From Halobacteriales archaeon QH_7_66_36 (GTDB lineage: Archaea; Halobacteriota; Halobacteria; Halobacteriales; Haloarculaceae), in NCBI GenBank assembly GCA_003021175.1, contig PXQV01000001.1, positions 180,436 to 244,435 of the forward strand: 64,000 nt of DNA. Reading direction: 5' to 3'. Below the pieces are notes generated by a model. It did not search any database. It had not been told where the DNA came from and worked only from the letters and a program-made list of their open reading frames with translations. The translations under genes and the position numbers were made by a program. This document shows, piece after piece, positions 34,697 to 42,590 of the stretch (within the stretch, counting starts at the first letter, position 1; the number at the start of each line of letters is the position of its first letter).

Positions 34697-35764
34697 TCAG
34701 AAGCCGGGCATCAGCTCCGCAGGACCGAAGACGCCGTAGTCGCCGGCGCGATTGTGCCGGACTGCGGCCTTCAGATAGCCGAGCGCCGGCCCGTTCACGT
34801 TCGCCGCCATGCTGGTGTCGTCACCGAGTTCGAACGTGTTGGTGGCGCGCTCGCCGTCGAACGTCCGCCCGGTGACGGTGACCGTCGTGGTGACCGGCTT
34901 CTCGTCGCTGCGCACGTCGAGCACGCCGCCGACGGTCACGTCCTCGGCGTCACAGACGCCCGCGCGTTCAAGCAGCACGTCGTCGGCGTGTTCCATGTCC
35001 TCGAACTCGATGACGCCGTCGTGTTCGTCGATGACCGCCTCGATCTCCTCGGCGCTCATCTCGCGGGCCGTCTCCATATCGTAGCCGTCGAGGTGGGCGA
35101 TGTCCTCGCGCACGGTCCCACGATTGTCCTCGTAGCCGGACTTGAGACCGACGCCCCAGTGGATGTCCACGGACTCGACTTCGACGAACGACTGTGCCGC
35201 GAGCGCCGCCGCGCCGGTGAGGAAGCCGGGCGTCGCGCCCGCACCACAGACGAATGTGACGCCTGACTCGACGAGTTGGTTCTCGCGGTCGTCCAGCATC
35301 CCGATGACCCGCGAGCGCTTCAGCACGTCCACGAGGACGCCCTCGTAGCCGGCGTCGGCGAACCGCCCGGCGATGCGGGGGATGAAGTCGTGTTCGAGGT
35401 TCGGGAGCGCGAGCAACACCGCGTCGAGGTGTTCGGACTCCTCGATGACCGCGCCGATTGGGTCGGCCGTCCGCTCCCCCTGTTCGGAGGCGACGATGCC
35501 GGCGTCCGCGCCGTGCTGTTTGACGCCGCCCTCGACGGCCGTGCCGCCGTCCGTGCGAGCCTCCGTGTCGCCGGTGCCGTCGCCCGCGATGTTCCCCTCC
35601 GTCGCGTCGAGGAGTTCCGAAACGTCGAGACCGTCGTGGTCGACCGCGACGCCGTGGCGATCACAGGCCGCCACCGGTTCGAGCGTCTCCTTTTCCGTGC
35701 TGACTTCGAGCGTTCGCCGTCCGATGCCACCCGTTCCGAGTACCGCGAAGTGTATCGTGTCCAT
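34697..35764 (-). CDS. bioU: BioU-like oxidoreductase, candidate DAPA-forming enzyme
   Basis: A 355-residue Rossmann oxidoreductase related to saccharopine/dihydrodipicolinate dehydrogenases: AVLGTGGIGRRTLEVS (NAD(P) motif 10-15), FVCGAGATPGFLTGAAALAA and IHWGVGLKSGYEDNRGTVR. It lies between bioB and bioF with 1-bp gaps on each side, and no bioA is present. BioU of cyanobacteria replaces BioA by donating the amino group of its own lysine to KAPA, using NAD(P)H. Lys149 in VDVLKRSRVIG is my candidate for that sacrificial lysine, after allowing for a ~25-residue insertion at about 50-100. The assignment is from gene context plus fold. Confidence 0.72.
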   Translation of the reverse strand: MDTIHFAVLGTGGIGRRTLEVSTEKETLEPVAACDRHGVAVDHDGLDVSELLDATEGNIAGDGTGDTEARTDGGTAVEGGVKQHGADAGIVASEQGERTADPIGAVIEESEHLDAVLLALPNLEHDFIPRIAGRFADAGYEGVLVDVLKRSRVIGMLDDRENQLVESGVTFVCGAGATPGFLTGAAALAAQSFVEVESVDIHWGVGLKSGYEDNRGTVREDIAHLDGYDMETAREMSAEEIEAVIDEHDGVIEFEDMEHADDVLLERAGVCDAEDVTVGGVLDVRSDEKPVTTTVTVTGRTFDGERATNTFELGDDTSMAANVNGPALGYLKAAVRHNRAGDYGVFGPAELMPGF

Positions 35765-35765
35765 A

Positions 35766-36872
35766 TCAGTCGTCGGTCGCGTTGCTGGTCGCCGTCCCCG
35801 CGGCCGTCTCGACGGCGGGGTCGTCGTCGACCCTCGCCTTGACCGCTTCGGGGTCGAACTCGTTGCTCTCGGTGTTCGGTTCGAGACCCGCCTCCTCGAT
35901 GATCTCGATGTCGTCGGCGGGCGACTGGCCGTCGGTCGTGAGGTAGTCGCCGGTGAGGATGCCGTCCGCGCCGGCCTCGAACGGGAGGTGTTGCTCGTCC
36001 GCGTCGAGGTTGGCCTCCCGGCCGCCGGTGAGCCGGACCCGCGCGTGCGGGTGGAGCAGCCGGTACACCGCGACTGTCCGGATGATCTCCGGGGTCGTGA
36101 TGTCCGCGCCGTCGTCGTCGCCGAGCGGCGTCCCCGCGACGGGGTTGAGCACGTTCACCGGTAGCGAGGAGATGCCCACGTCCCGCAGTGCGAGCGCCGC
36201 GTCCACGCGGTCGGTCGGCGTCTCGCCCATCCCGAGGATGACGCCCGCACACAGGTCCATCCCCGCGTCCTTGGCGCGCTCCAGCGTCTCCACGCGGTCC
36301 TCGAAGGAGTGCGTCGAGACGATCTCCGGGAAGTATCGCGGCGAGGTCTCGATGTTGTGATTGTAGTGGTTGACGCCCTCCTCGGCGATGATACGGGCCT
36401 CCTCTTCAGTGAGGATACCGAGGCTCGCGTCCACCTCTACGTCCGTCTCGTCGCGCACCAGCCGGATGGCGCGGAGCACGTCCTGCCACTCCTCCGGGCG
36501 TTTCTCCTTACTGACCCCCTTCTCCGCGACGACGACGCCGAACCGCTGTGCGCCGTCGCGTTCCGCGCGCTTCGCGGCTTCGAGTATCTCTTCCGGGTCG
36601 AGCAGCCCGTAGGTGTCGATGCCCGTGTCGAAGTGGACCGACTGGGCGCAGAAGCCACAGTCCTCGGCGCAGTTGCCCGCCTTCGCGTTCACGATGCTAC
36701 AGGCGTCGACGGTGCCGTCGCCGAACTCGGCGCGCACGGCGTCCGCGGCCGGCGCGAGGTCCTCGACCGGCTGGGCCATCAGCGCCAGCCCGTCCGTCCG
36801 GTCGAGCGACTCGCCGTCCAGCACCCGCGCAACCGCCTCGTCGACCGTCCGATTACCGGTCTCGTAAACCAC
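35766..36872 (-). CDS. bioB: Biotin synthase
   Basis: A 368-residue radical SAM enzyme that inserts sulfur into dethiobiotin. KAGNCAEDCGFCAQS (C68, C72, C75) binds the 4Fe-4S cluster; GVNHYNHNIETSPRYF and ICGVILGMGET-like CAGVILGMGET are BioB signatures. It ends in a low-complexity Ala/Thr tail. The start is a GTG that lies inside a BirA-type operator; a TATA-like element about 28 bp upstream suggests a leaderless transcript. First gene of bioB-bioU-bioF-bioD. Confidence 0.95.
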   Translation of the reverse strand: MVYETGNRTVDEAVARVLDGESLDRTDGLALMAQPVEDLAPAADAVRAEFGDGTVDACSIVNAKAGNCAEDCGFCAQSVHFDTGIDTYGLLDPEEILEAAKRAERDGAQRFGVVVAEKGVSKEKRPEEWQDVLRAIRLVRDETDVEVDASLGILTEEEARIIAEEGVNHYNHNIETSPRYFPEIVSTHSFEDRVETLERAKDAGMDLCAGVILGMGETPTDRVDAALALRDVGISSLPVNVLNPVAGTPLGDDDGADITTPEIIRTVAVYRLLHPHARVRLTGGREANLDADEQHLPFEAGADGILTGDYLTTDGQSPADDIEIIEEAGLEPNTESNEFDPEAVKARVDDDPAVETAAGTATSNATDD

Positions 36873-36894
36873 AGCATCGATAGCGGTTTACGAG
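36861..36894 (-). promoter_or_regulatory. BirA-type operator of the biotin operon
   Basis: ctcgtaaacc (36861-36870) and ggtttacgag (36885-36894) form a perfect 10-bp inverted repeat with a 14-bp spacer. The inner GTAAACC...GGTTTAC matches the known BirA box (TTGTAAACC-N14/15-GGTTTACAA). It covers the bioB start and the expected transcription start, so a BirA-biotinyl-AMP complex bound here would block initiation. The birA gene is not in the window. Confidence 0.8.
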
Positions 36895-37331
36895 CACCTA
36901 ATAGTTGCGGTGGTACTCTCGGTGTGTTCAGCTAATAGTGACTCCGGAGACGAGGAGGGCAACACAGTGCAGAACGCCCGGCCCCTTTCAGTCCCACCCA
37001 CCACGGGTTTTGGCCGGATGATGACCCGCTTATCTGAACATCGTCGTACTCATAGTCATGTTTAATTAAGCGATTGCAGACGAAAGAACCGCTCCGGGTG
37101 GGACTGTAAGGGGCTGTGCGTGCGCGGCGGCTGCGCCGCCGCGACCAGTCGAGGCCGGCGGAGCCGGCCTCGCGCTCGACGAAGACGGGCGACGCAAGGA
37201 CCGCACCGCGAGCAATGCGAGCGGGAGGACCGCAGCGAGCCCATCGAGTCGAGCGTGCAGGGGCTTCCAAGATCTTCGCCACTCTGTTCACAACTACTCC
37301 ACGGCGTCACTAAACAGCATCATACTTCCTG
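36895..37331. other. Intergenic region with a type B dispersed repeat
   Basis: 437 bp with no supported gene. ggcccctttcagtcccaccc (36981-37000) and gggtgggactgtaaggggct (37096-37115) are an inverted pair (18/20). Downstream lies a GC-rich hairpin-rich stretch with gacgcaaggaccgca (37191-37205) that is shared with 56961-56975. Confidence 0.55.
36981..37275. repeat. Dispersed repeat type B, copy 1
   Basis: Shares agtcccaccc, gacgcaaggaccgca and gaggaccgcagcgag with the copy at 56930-57040. Arms flank palindromic segments such as gaggccggc/gccggcctc. A dispersed non-coding element, no ORF. Confidence 0.55.
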
Positions 37332-37748
37332 TCACTCGGCGCGTGCTCGCTCGTGGGCCGCGCGGACGGCGCGTTCGAGCGACTCGCGGTCGGGCGCGTA
37401 CGCGAGGTGGCTCGCACAGTCGCAGTCGGACGCACCGAATCCGGCTATCGGGCTCTCCGGGAGCGCGCGGGCGACGGCACACTCAACGTCCTGTTCGGCG
37501 ATCCGCACGTCTGCGACGAGTTCGGCGGCCGGATGGCCGAGCAGGTAGTCGACGTGCCAGTGGCGAGCATCGCGCTCGCCGGCCGCCAGCTCGCGGTGGC
37601 GGTCGACGCGCGAGAACCCGCCCGAGCCGAACGCCGACCCGACGTAGGCGTACCAGCCCGCAGACAGCGCGTGCTCGCCGAGCGCCCCGACCTCGACGGT
37701 CGCGTCCTCAGTGAGTTCGACGAGGAGGGTGTAGGTGCCGCTGGTCAC
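37332..37748 (-). CDS. GIY-YIG-like nuclease domain protein (DUF123)
   Basis: A 138-residue protein from GTG 37748. TYTLLVELTEDATVEVGAL, GWYAYVGSAFGSGGFSRVDR and HWHVDYLLGHP are the DUF123 signature, a divergent GIY-YIG domain. C-terminal GASDCDCASHLAY includes the family's cysteines. DNA repair or structure-specific cleavage is suggested but unproven. Confidence 0.8.
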   Translation of the reverse strand: MTSGTYTLLVELTEDATVEVGALGEHALSAGWYAYVGSAFGSGGFSRVDRHRELAAGERDARHWHVDYLLGHPAAELVADVRIAEQDVECAVARALPESPIAGFGASDCDCASHLAYAPDRESLERAVRAAHERARAE

Positions 37749-37776
37749 AGGTGTGTTGAACGAGGAGCCGGCGCGC

Positions 37777-38605
37777 TCAGTGGATGTCCAGCGCCTCGAT
37801 CTGCTCTTGGTAGCGGTTGCGGATGGTGACCTCGGTGACCTGCGCGACGTCGGCGACTTCGCGCTGTGTCTTCTTCTCGTTGCAGAGCAGGGAGGCGGCG
37901 TAGATGGCCGCCGCCGCGTACCCTGTCGGCGACTTGCCCGACAGCATGCCCTGTTCGGCGGTCACCTCGATGATCTCGCGGGTCTTCTGTTCGACCTCCT
38001 CGCTGAGTTCGAGTTCCGAGCAGAACCGCGGAACGTACTGCACGGGGTCGACGGGTTCGAGGCCCAAGGAGAGTTCCTGCGCGATGTACCGGTAGGTGCG
38101 GCCGATCTCCTTCTGCTCGACGCGGGCCACCTCTGCAACCTCGTCCAGCGAGCGGGGGATGCCCTCTTGACGGCAGGCGGCGTACAGGGCGCTGGTGGCG
38201 ACGCCCTCGATGGAGCGGCCCCGGATCAGGTCGTCGTCGAGCGCCCGGCGATAGATCACGGACGCGACTTCCCGCACGGAGCGGGGAACGCCCAATGCGG
38301 AGCTCATGCGGTCGATCTCCGAGAGGGCGAACTGGAGGTTGCGTTCGCCGGCGTCCTTGGTGCGGATACGTTCCTGCCACTTGCGGGACGCGGGACTTCG
38401 ACTGGCGCTCGGTGTGGTTGAACGCGCGCCACTCCGGCCCCCGGTCGATGTTCTCGTCTTCCAGAATGAGGCCGCAGTCGTCGCACATGAGCTCCCCGTC
38501 CCCCGTCTTGACGAGCGAATCGGACTCACACTCGGGGCAGCCGGCCGTCTCCTTCTGTTCCTCGGTTTCGGTCTCGCGTTCCCGCTGTCGTGTGGGCCCT
38601 GCCAT
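37777..38605 (-). pseudogene. tfb: Transcription initiation factor B (TFB), internally deleted and frame-shifted
   Basis: ATG 38605 opens a canonical TFB: zinc ribbon C23/C26...C41/C44, then [21 protein letters not shown]. The frame then breaks at 38386-38389. In another frame the protein resumes at [20 protein letters not shown] and continues through two complete cyclin repeats to the stop at 37777. Compared with family members, about 40 residues (the B-reader/linker region, normally containing GAPTTQTMHDKGL-type sequence and a Trp-containing linker) are missing, with a 4-nt remnant (gtcc on the coding strand) that shifts the frame. A tandem 7-bp gcgggac marks the junction. The promoter (TATA at 38634-38639) is intact. 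Either a real deletion in one of several paralogues or an assembly error. Confidence 0.8.
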
Positions 38606-38633
38606 TACACTTATGTTCTGGAGATACTCACAA

Positions 38634-38639
38634 TATAAA
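38634..38639 (-). promoter_or_regulatory. TATA box of tfb
   Basis: tataaa on the plus strand (TTTATA on the coding strand), 29-34 bp upstream of the tfb ATG, as for a leaderless transcript. Confidence 0.7.
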
Positions 38640-38709
38640 TCCTTTGCTAACAGAACCCACACCCGACCGTTGCCGGGGGTTCTTTGTCCCGGGTGTGGGA
38701 TGGAGTCGT

Positions 38710-40437
38710 ATGCGACTACAGGAGTACTGGGGCGTCGGGCCGAAGACGGCCGATCTGTTGGAGTCGGAACTCGGCGTCGAGACCGCGGTCGGGGCCATCG
38801 AAACCGCGGATTCGCGGACGCTCGTCGACGCGGGGCTGTCGCCCGGGCGCGCGACTCGCATCCTCCGGCGCGCCAGCGGCGGTCCCGGGCTGGAGGCGCT
38901 CGCGACCCGGGACACACGCGACGTGTACAAGGACCTGCTCGCGCTCGCCGAGGAGTACGCGGTGACGCGCCACGCCGCCGACCGCGTGCGCGTGCTCACG
39001 CCGCTGACCGACCGCGCGGCCATCGAGGAGCGGCTCGATGCCGTCGAAGCGGCCGTCGACTCGTGGGACGCGCTCGACGGCGAGACGCGCACGGCAGTGC
39101 TCGATGCGTTCGAGAGCTACGGCGGCAACAGCGAGGCCGCGGCCGCGGAGACGGCCGTCGCGCTCGCAGAGGCCGGCGTCGAACGGGGAGCCTTCGCCGC
39201 CGTCGTCGACCTCGACACGGAGACGCTCGCGGAGGTGGCCGTCGCGCTCCGAGCGCTCGACGGTGACCGGCTCGGCGCGGACGCCGACGAGGAACTCGAC
39301 CGCCTCCGCGACGCGCTCGGCACCGTCGAGGACATGGCGGCCGCCCCGAACGACGTGCTGGAGGCCGTCAAGTCGAACGCGCGCGACGCCTCCGAGTTTC
39401 AGTCCGCGTTCGTCCGCCACGCTGCCGACGAATCCGGGCTGCCGCCGGGCGAGATACGCGCCGCAGCGCCCGACGAAGCCCGCGACGCCTCGACGTTCGT
39501 GACCGAGGGGTTGCGCGCGCTCGCGGCGGAACTCCGGACGCAGGTCGACGAGCGCGAGACAGAGGTCGCAGAGCAGTTGCGCGCGACGGTCGACGACGCG
39601 CGGACGGAACTCGACCGGGCCGTGGAGACCGTCGACGACCTCGCGTTCGACGTGTCGCTCGCGCGGTTCACGCTGGCGTACGACCTCACGCGACCCGAAA
39701 TCGTCGAGACGGACGCGCTCGCCGTGACCGGGGCGCGCAACCTCGACCTGATGGAGGCCGGCGAGACGGTCCAGCCGGTCGACTACGCGGTCGGCGACCA
39801 CGCGCTCAACGTGCCGGCGGGCGACCGGGTCGCCGTCCTCACGGGGGCGAACTCCGGCGGGAAGACGACGGTGCTGGAGACGCTGTGTCAGGTGCAGCTG
39901 CTGGCGCTGATGGGACTGCCCGTCCCGGCGGAGCGAGCGGCCGTCGGACTGGTCGACAGCGTCGTCTTCCACCGCCGACACGCCTCGTTCAACGCGGGCG
40001 TGCTCGAATCGACGCTCCGGTCGGTCGTTCCGCCGGTGACCGAGGGAGGCCGCACGCTGATGTTGGTCGACGAGTTCGAGGCCATCACGGAGCCGGGGCG
40101 GGCCGCCGACCTGCTCCACGGGCTGGTGACGCTGACGGTCGAACAGGACGCGCTCGGGGCGTTCGTCACCCATCTCGCGGCGGACCTCGAACCGTTGCCC
40201 GAGGCCGCGCGCGTCGACGGCATCTTCGCGGAGGGACTGACGCCGGACCTCGAATTAGAGGTGGATTATCAGCCGCGGTTCGGGCAGTTGGGCAAGTCGA
40301 CGCCGGAGTTCATCGTCTCGCGGCTGGTCGCGGAGGCGGCGGGCCGAGGGGAGCGGGCGGGCTACGAACACCTCGCGGCGGCCGTCGGTGAAGAGGCGGT
40401 CCAGCGGACTCTCGAAGACGCCCGCTGGACGGAGTAG
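38710..40437 (+). CDS. MutS-family ATPase with N-terminal HhH domain
   Basis: A 575-residue protein from ATG 38710. The first 60 residues (MRLQEYWGVGPKTADLLESE, SPGRATRILRRA) are a helix-hairpin-helix DNA-binding unit in place of the MutS mismatch-recognition domain. A lever/core helical region follows. The ABC ATPase domain has Walker A TGANSGGKTTVLE (about 377-389), Walker B MLVDEFEAI (about 450-458) and the dimer motif TEPGRAADLLHG. It belongs with MutS2/MutS-like archaeal proteins lacking a Smr nuclease domain. It probably acts on branched or recombination DNA, not mismatches. It is divergent from tfb. Confidence 0.82.
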   Translation: MRLQEYWGVGPKTADLLESELGVETAVGAIETADSRTLVDAGLSPGRATRILRRASGGPGLEALATRDTRDVYKDLLALAEEYAVTRHAADRVRVLTPLTDRAAIEERLDAVEAAVDSWDALDGETRTAVLDAFESYGGNSEAAAAETAVALAEAGVERGAFAAVVDLDTETLAEVAVALRALDGDRLGADADEELDRLRDALGTVEDMAAAPNDVLEAVKSNARDASEFQSAFVRHAADESGLPPGEIRAAAPDEARDASTFVTEGLRALAAELRTQVDERETEVAEQLRATVDDARTELDRAVETVDDLAFDVSLARFTLAYDLTRPEIVETDALAVTGARNLDLMEAGETVQPVDYAVGDHALNVPAGDRVAVLTGANSGGKTTVLETLCQVQLLALMGLPVPAERAAVGLVDSVVFHRRHASFNAGVLESTLRSVVPPVTEGGRTLMLVDEFEAITEPGRAADLLHGLVTLTVEQDALGAFVTHLAADLEPLPEAARVDGIFAEGLTPDLELEVDYQPRFGQLGKSTPEFIVSRLVAEAAGRGERAGYEHLAAAVGEEAVQRTLEDARWTE

Positions 40438-40438
40438 C

Positions 40439-40681
40439 TCAGCGGTCGACGCCGGCCCGTTGATCGCCCGGAACGCCCGTCGAGTGCGTTGAGCGGATTC
40501 GCATCCAGCAGAGGGTCGCCGCGGCCGCCGCGAGGAGGGCCGTCGCGGTCAGGGCGGGGGCCGTGGCGGCCGCCAGCATGACGACGACGAACAGCGCGCC
40601 GGCCGTCAGCGAGGCGACGACTGCGGTGGCGGGTCGGGTGTGTCGGTGCGTCGTGTGGTGCGTGTGTCGGAGTCGTGACAT
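40439..40681 (-). CDS. Small two-helix membrane protein
   Basis: An 80-residue protein with a His/Arg-rich N-terminus (MSRLRHTHHTTHRHTRPATA) then two hydrophobic helices (about 20-40 and 43-59) and a basic end. Stop is 1 bp from the convergent MutS-like gene's end. Function unknown. Confidence 0.5.
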   Translation of the reverse strand: MSRLRHTHHTTHRHTRPATAVVASLTAGALFVVVMLAAATAPALTATALLAAAAATLCWMRIRSTHSTGVPGDQRAGVDR

Positions 40682-40742
40682 CGTGCGTTGGCGTCGGTAG
40701 TGGGCGAGCGATTCGGTCGTAGATGGACGGTTTCGGGCACGG

Positions 40743-41021
40743 TCAGATCACCTCGCAGCGGTCGACGGCGACGACGCCGAAGCCGTCGGCGAGCGTCGGT
40801 TCCGGTTCGTCGGCGGCGACGACCATGCGCGCCGTCGCGTCGACGTAGAGGTCGAACGCGTCCGGTCGCATGCCGCCGATGTCGACGATCTCGACGGTGC
40901 GAACCGCGTCGACGCCGTCGAGAACGGTGCGAGCGCCGTCGCCGAGGCTGCCGGCCTCGCCGCGCGGGACGCGCAGCTGGAGGTCGGCTTCGACCTCGGT
41001 CGTGGGTAGTTGGACTGACAT
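40743..41021 (-). CDS. Small acidic alpha/beta protein, unknown
   Basis: A 92-residue protein from ATG 41021: MSVQLPTTEVEADLQLRVPR followed by DAVRTVEIVDIGGMRPDAFD and a C-terminal strand GFGVVAVDRCEVI. Sequence bias is right for a coding gene. Upstream DNA to 41226 is gene-free and holds a 9-bp hairpin (41109-41128). Confidence 0.55.
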   Translation of the reverse strand: MSVQLPTTEVEADLQLRVPRGEAGSLGDGARTVLDGVDAVRTVEIVDIGGMRPDAFDLYVDATARMVVAADEPEPTLADGFGVVAVDRCEVI

Positions 41022-41108
41022 CGCACACCCCCGGCGCGACTCGAACGCGCGTCCCCGTGGACGCCGGTGGCTATCGAGGGTTGCAGTTGCTCGCGGGCGG
41101 GCGAACAC

Positions 41109-41128
41109 GTCCGAACGGGCGTTCGGAC
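41109..41128. terminator. Hairpin between two small minus-strand genes
   Basis: gtccgaacg and cgttcggac form a perfect 9-bp stem with a 2-nt loop in gene-free DNA. It may end the short upstream transcript. Confidence 0.3.
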
Positions 41129-41226
41129 ACACGGGTCGTCACGCGACGGTCGGCGGCGCTGTCCGAGACTGGGGTCGAAGGAAGGCGTGTCCCGACCCGT
41201 CGTCTCGGCCGACGGGCGTGGCCCGT

Positions 41227-41337
41227 CTACGCGACGCGGGTCGGGGACGACACACGGTTGCCCGCGACCAGCCACGTCCCGGCGGCGTCGGCGCTGGCGA
41301 GTCCAGCGTCGCCGTCGAGGGTGATGGTGGTGGTCAT
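41227..41337 (-). CDS. Possible 36-residue protein
   Basis: ATG 41337 is preceded by ggagg at good spacing and a TATA-like attaatata about 55 bp further up. The frame encodes MTTTITLDGDAGLASADAAG then TWLVAGNRVSSPTRVA. Too short to classify. It may be a microprotein or the start of a broken gene. Confidence 0.35.
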   Translation of the reverse strand: MTTTITLDGDAGLASADAAGTWLVAGNRVSSPTRVA

Positions 41338-41471
41338 GGTGGGCCTCCGTGGTCCGCGTTCACTCCGACAGTTCAGCGGGACTATATTAATTTTTGCCGA
41401 GGCGTGGTAACGATACACGCATTCCCTGCAGAACTCGTGTGACGAATACGTATCCGCGAACTCGCCGGTCG

Positions 41472-42062
41472 CTACTCCGGAACGTCTGCGAGCGTCTGGC
41501 CGGCCCGGACCCTGTCTCCCGTCTCGACGGCGAGATCATCGCGAGTCACGGCCGGGGGACAGATCACGTCGGCGCGCGACCCGTAGCTGATGTGGCCGAC
41601 GCGGTCGCCGGCCGCGAGGTCGTCGCCGGCGTCGACGTACGGGTGGATTCGGCGAGCGAACCAGCCCGCGATAAGCACGAGCGTCCAGTCGTCCCCCTCG
41701 ATGCGGACGCGCTCGTTCCGGTCGGAGTCCTTCGAGAACGCCGGCTTGTACGCGCCCGAAATGTGGCGGACGCGAGCGATCCGCCCACCGAGCGGTGCGC
41801 GGTTGACGTGGACGGACAGCGGCGACATGAACACCCCCACGCGGAGGCGGCCCTCCTCCTCCTCGCGAACCACGGAGACGGTGCCGTCGGCCGGCGAGAC
41901 GACGCCCGTCCCGGTCGGGCGCGGCGGGTCGCGGTGGAACCAGAGCGTCGCAACGCCCAGTGCGACGAGCAGGACACCGGCGGGCGCGAAGAGGAGCGTC
42001 GCGGGCACCGCAAGCACGAACAGCGGCGTCGCCAGCCGCCACGAACCGGGCGCGAGATCCAT
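41472..42062 (-). CDS. Archaetidylserine decarboxylase (protein-sorting system type)
   Basis: A 196-residue protein from ATG 42062. Two hydrophobic segments (about 12-45) precede the catalytic domain: GVVSPADGTVSVVREE, SPLSVHVNRAPLGG and HISYGSRADVICPP. The GS pair in YGSRADV is the self-cleavage site producing the pyruvoyl group. It decarboxylates archaetidylserine to archaetidylethanolamine, the lipid used to anchor archaeosortase (PGF-CTERM) substrates. It is divergent from queD. Confidence 0.88.
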   Translation of the reverse strand: MDLAPGSWRLATPLFVLAVPATLLFAPAGVLLVALGVATLWFHRDPPRPTGTGVVSPADGTVSVVREEEEGRLRVGVFMSPLSVHVNRAPLGGRIARVRHISGAYKPAFSKDSDRNERVRIEGDDWTLVLIAGWFARRIHPYVDAGDDLAAGDRVGHISYGSRADVICPPAVTRDDLAVETGDRVRAGQTLADVPE

Positions 42063-42143
42063 AGCGACCGTGTGACCGCCGGTGACTAACGGCTGTCGGT
42101 CGCGGGTGGACACCTTCATATGTGGCCGCAATAATCCCTAGAT

Positions 42144-42590
42144 ATGTCTCGAAGCGCACTCGAAGAACCCCTCAGCGAGCGGGCGGGCGAACGCACGCTC
42201 CTCGTCGGCGGCGACCGGCCGCTCCGTATCTCCGCCGGCCACCGGCTCATGCACCATGAGGGGAAGTGTTCGCGCCCCCACGGCCACAACTACGAGATCG
42301 TCGTCGAGGTGTCCGGCGAGCTCACCGACGAGGGATGGGTCGTCGACAAGGGCGACGTGACCAACGTGGTCGACGAGTGGGACCACATGTTCCTGCTGGA
42401 GGCGGGCGACCCGCTCGTCGAGGCGTTCCGCGAGGCGGGCGACGGCGACGCGCTCGTCGTCCTCGACCACCCGCCGACCGCGGAGGTGATGGCGACCCTG
42501 CTCGAAGCGCGGCTTCGCGACCGGCTCCCCGACACGGTGAGCGAGGTGTCCGCGACCGTCAGCGAGACGGGCGAACTGGAGGCGCGCTGA
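42144..42590 (+). CDS. queD: 6-carboxy-5,6,7,8-tetrahydropterin synthase
   Basis: A 148-residue QueD/PTPS family enzyme. SAGHRLMHHEGKCSRPHGHN carries the catalytic Cys and zinc histidines. VVDKGDVTNVVDEWDHMFLL follows, and the Asp/His pair near LDHPPTAEVM completes the site. It makes carboxytetrahydropterin from dihydroneopterin triphosphate, toward preQ0 and then archaeosine in tRNA. First gene of queD-queE-queC. Confidence 0.94.
   Translation: MSRSALEEPLSERAGERTLLVGGDRPLRISAGHRLMHHEGKCSRPHGHNYEIVVEVSGELTDEGWVVDKGDVTNVVDEWDHMFLLEAGDPLVEAFREAGDGDALVVLDHPPTAEVMATLLEARLRDRLPDTVSEVSATVSETGELEAR

Noticed and set aside
41030..41060. tRNA-like T-arm (gcgcg-ttcgagt-cgcgc) on the minus strand
   Set aside because: No acceptor-stem partner, D-arm or anticodon arm at the right distance upstream; it is a chance hairpin.
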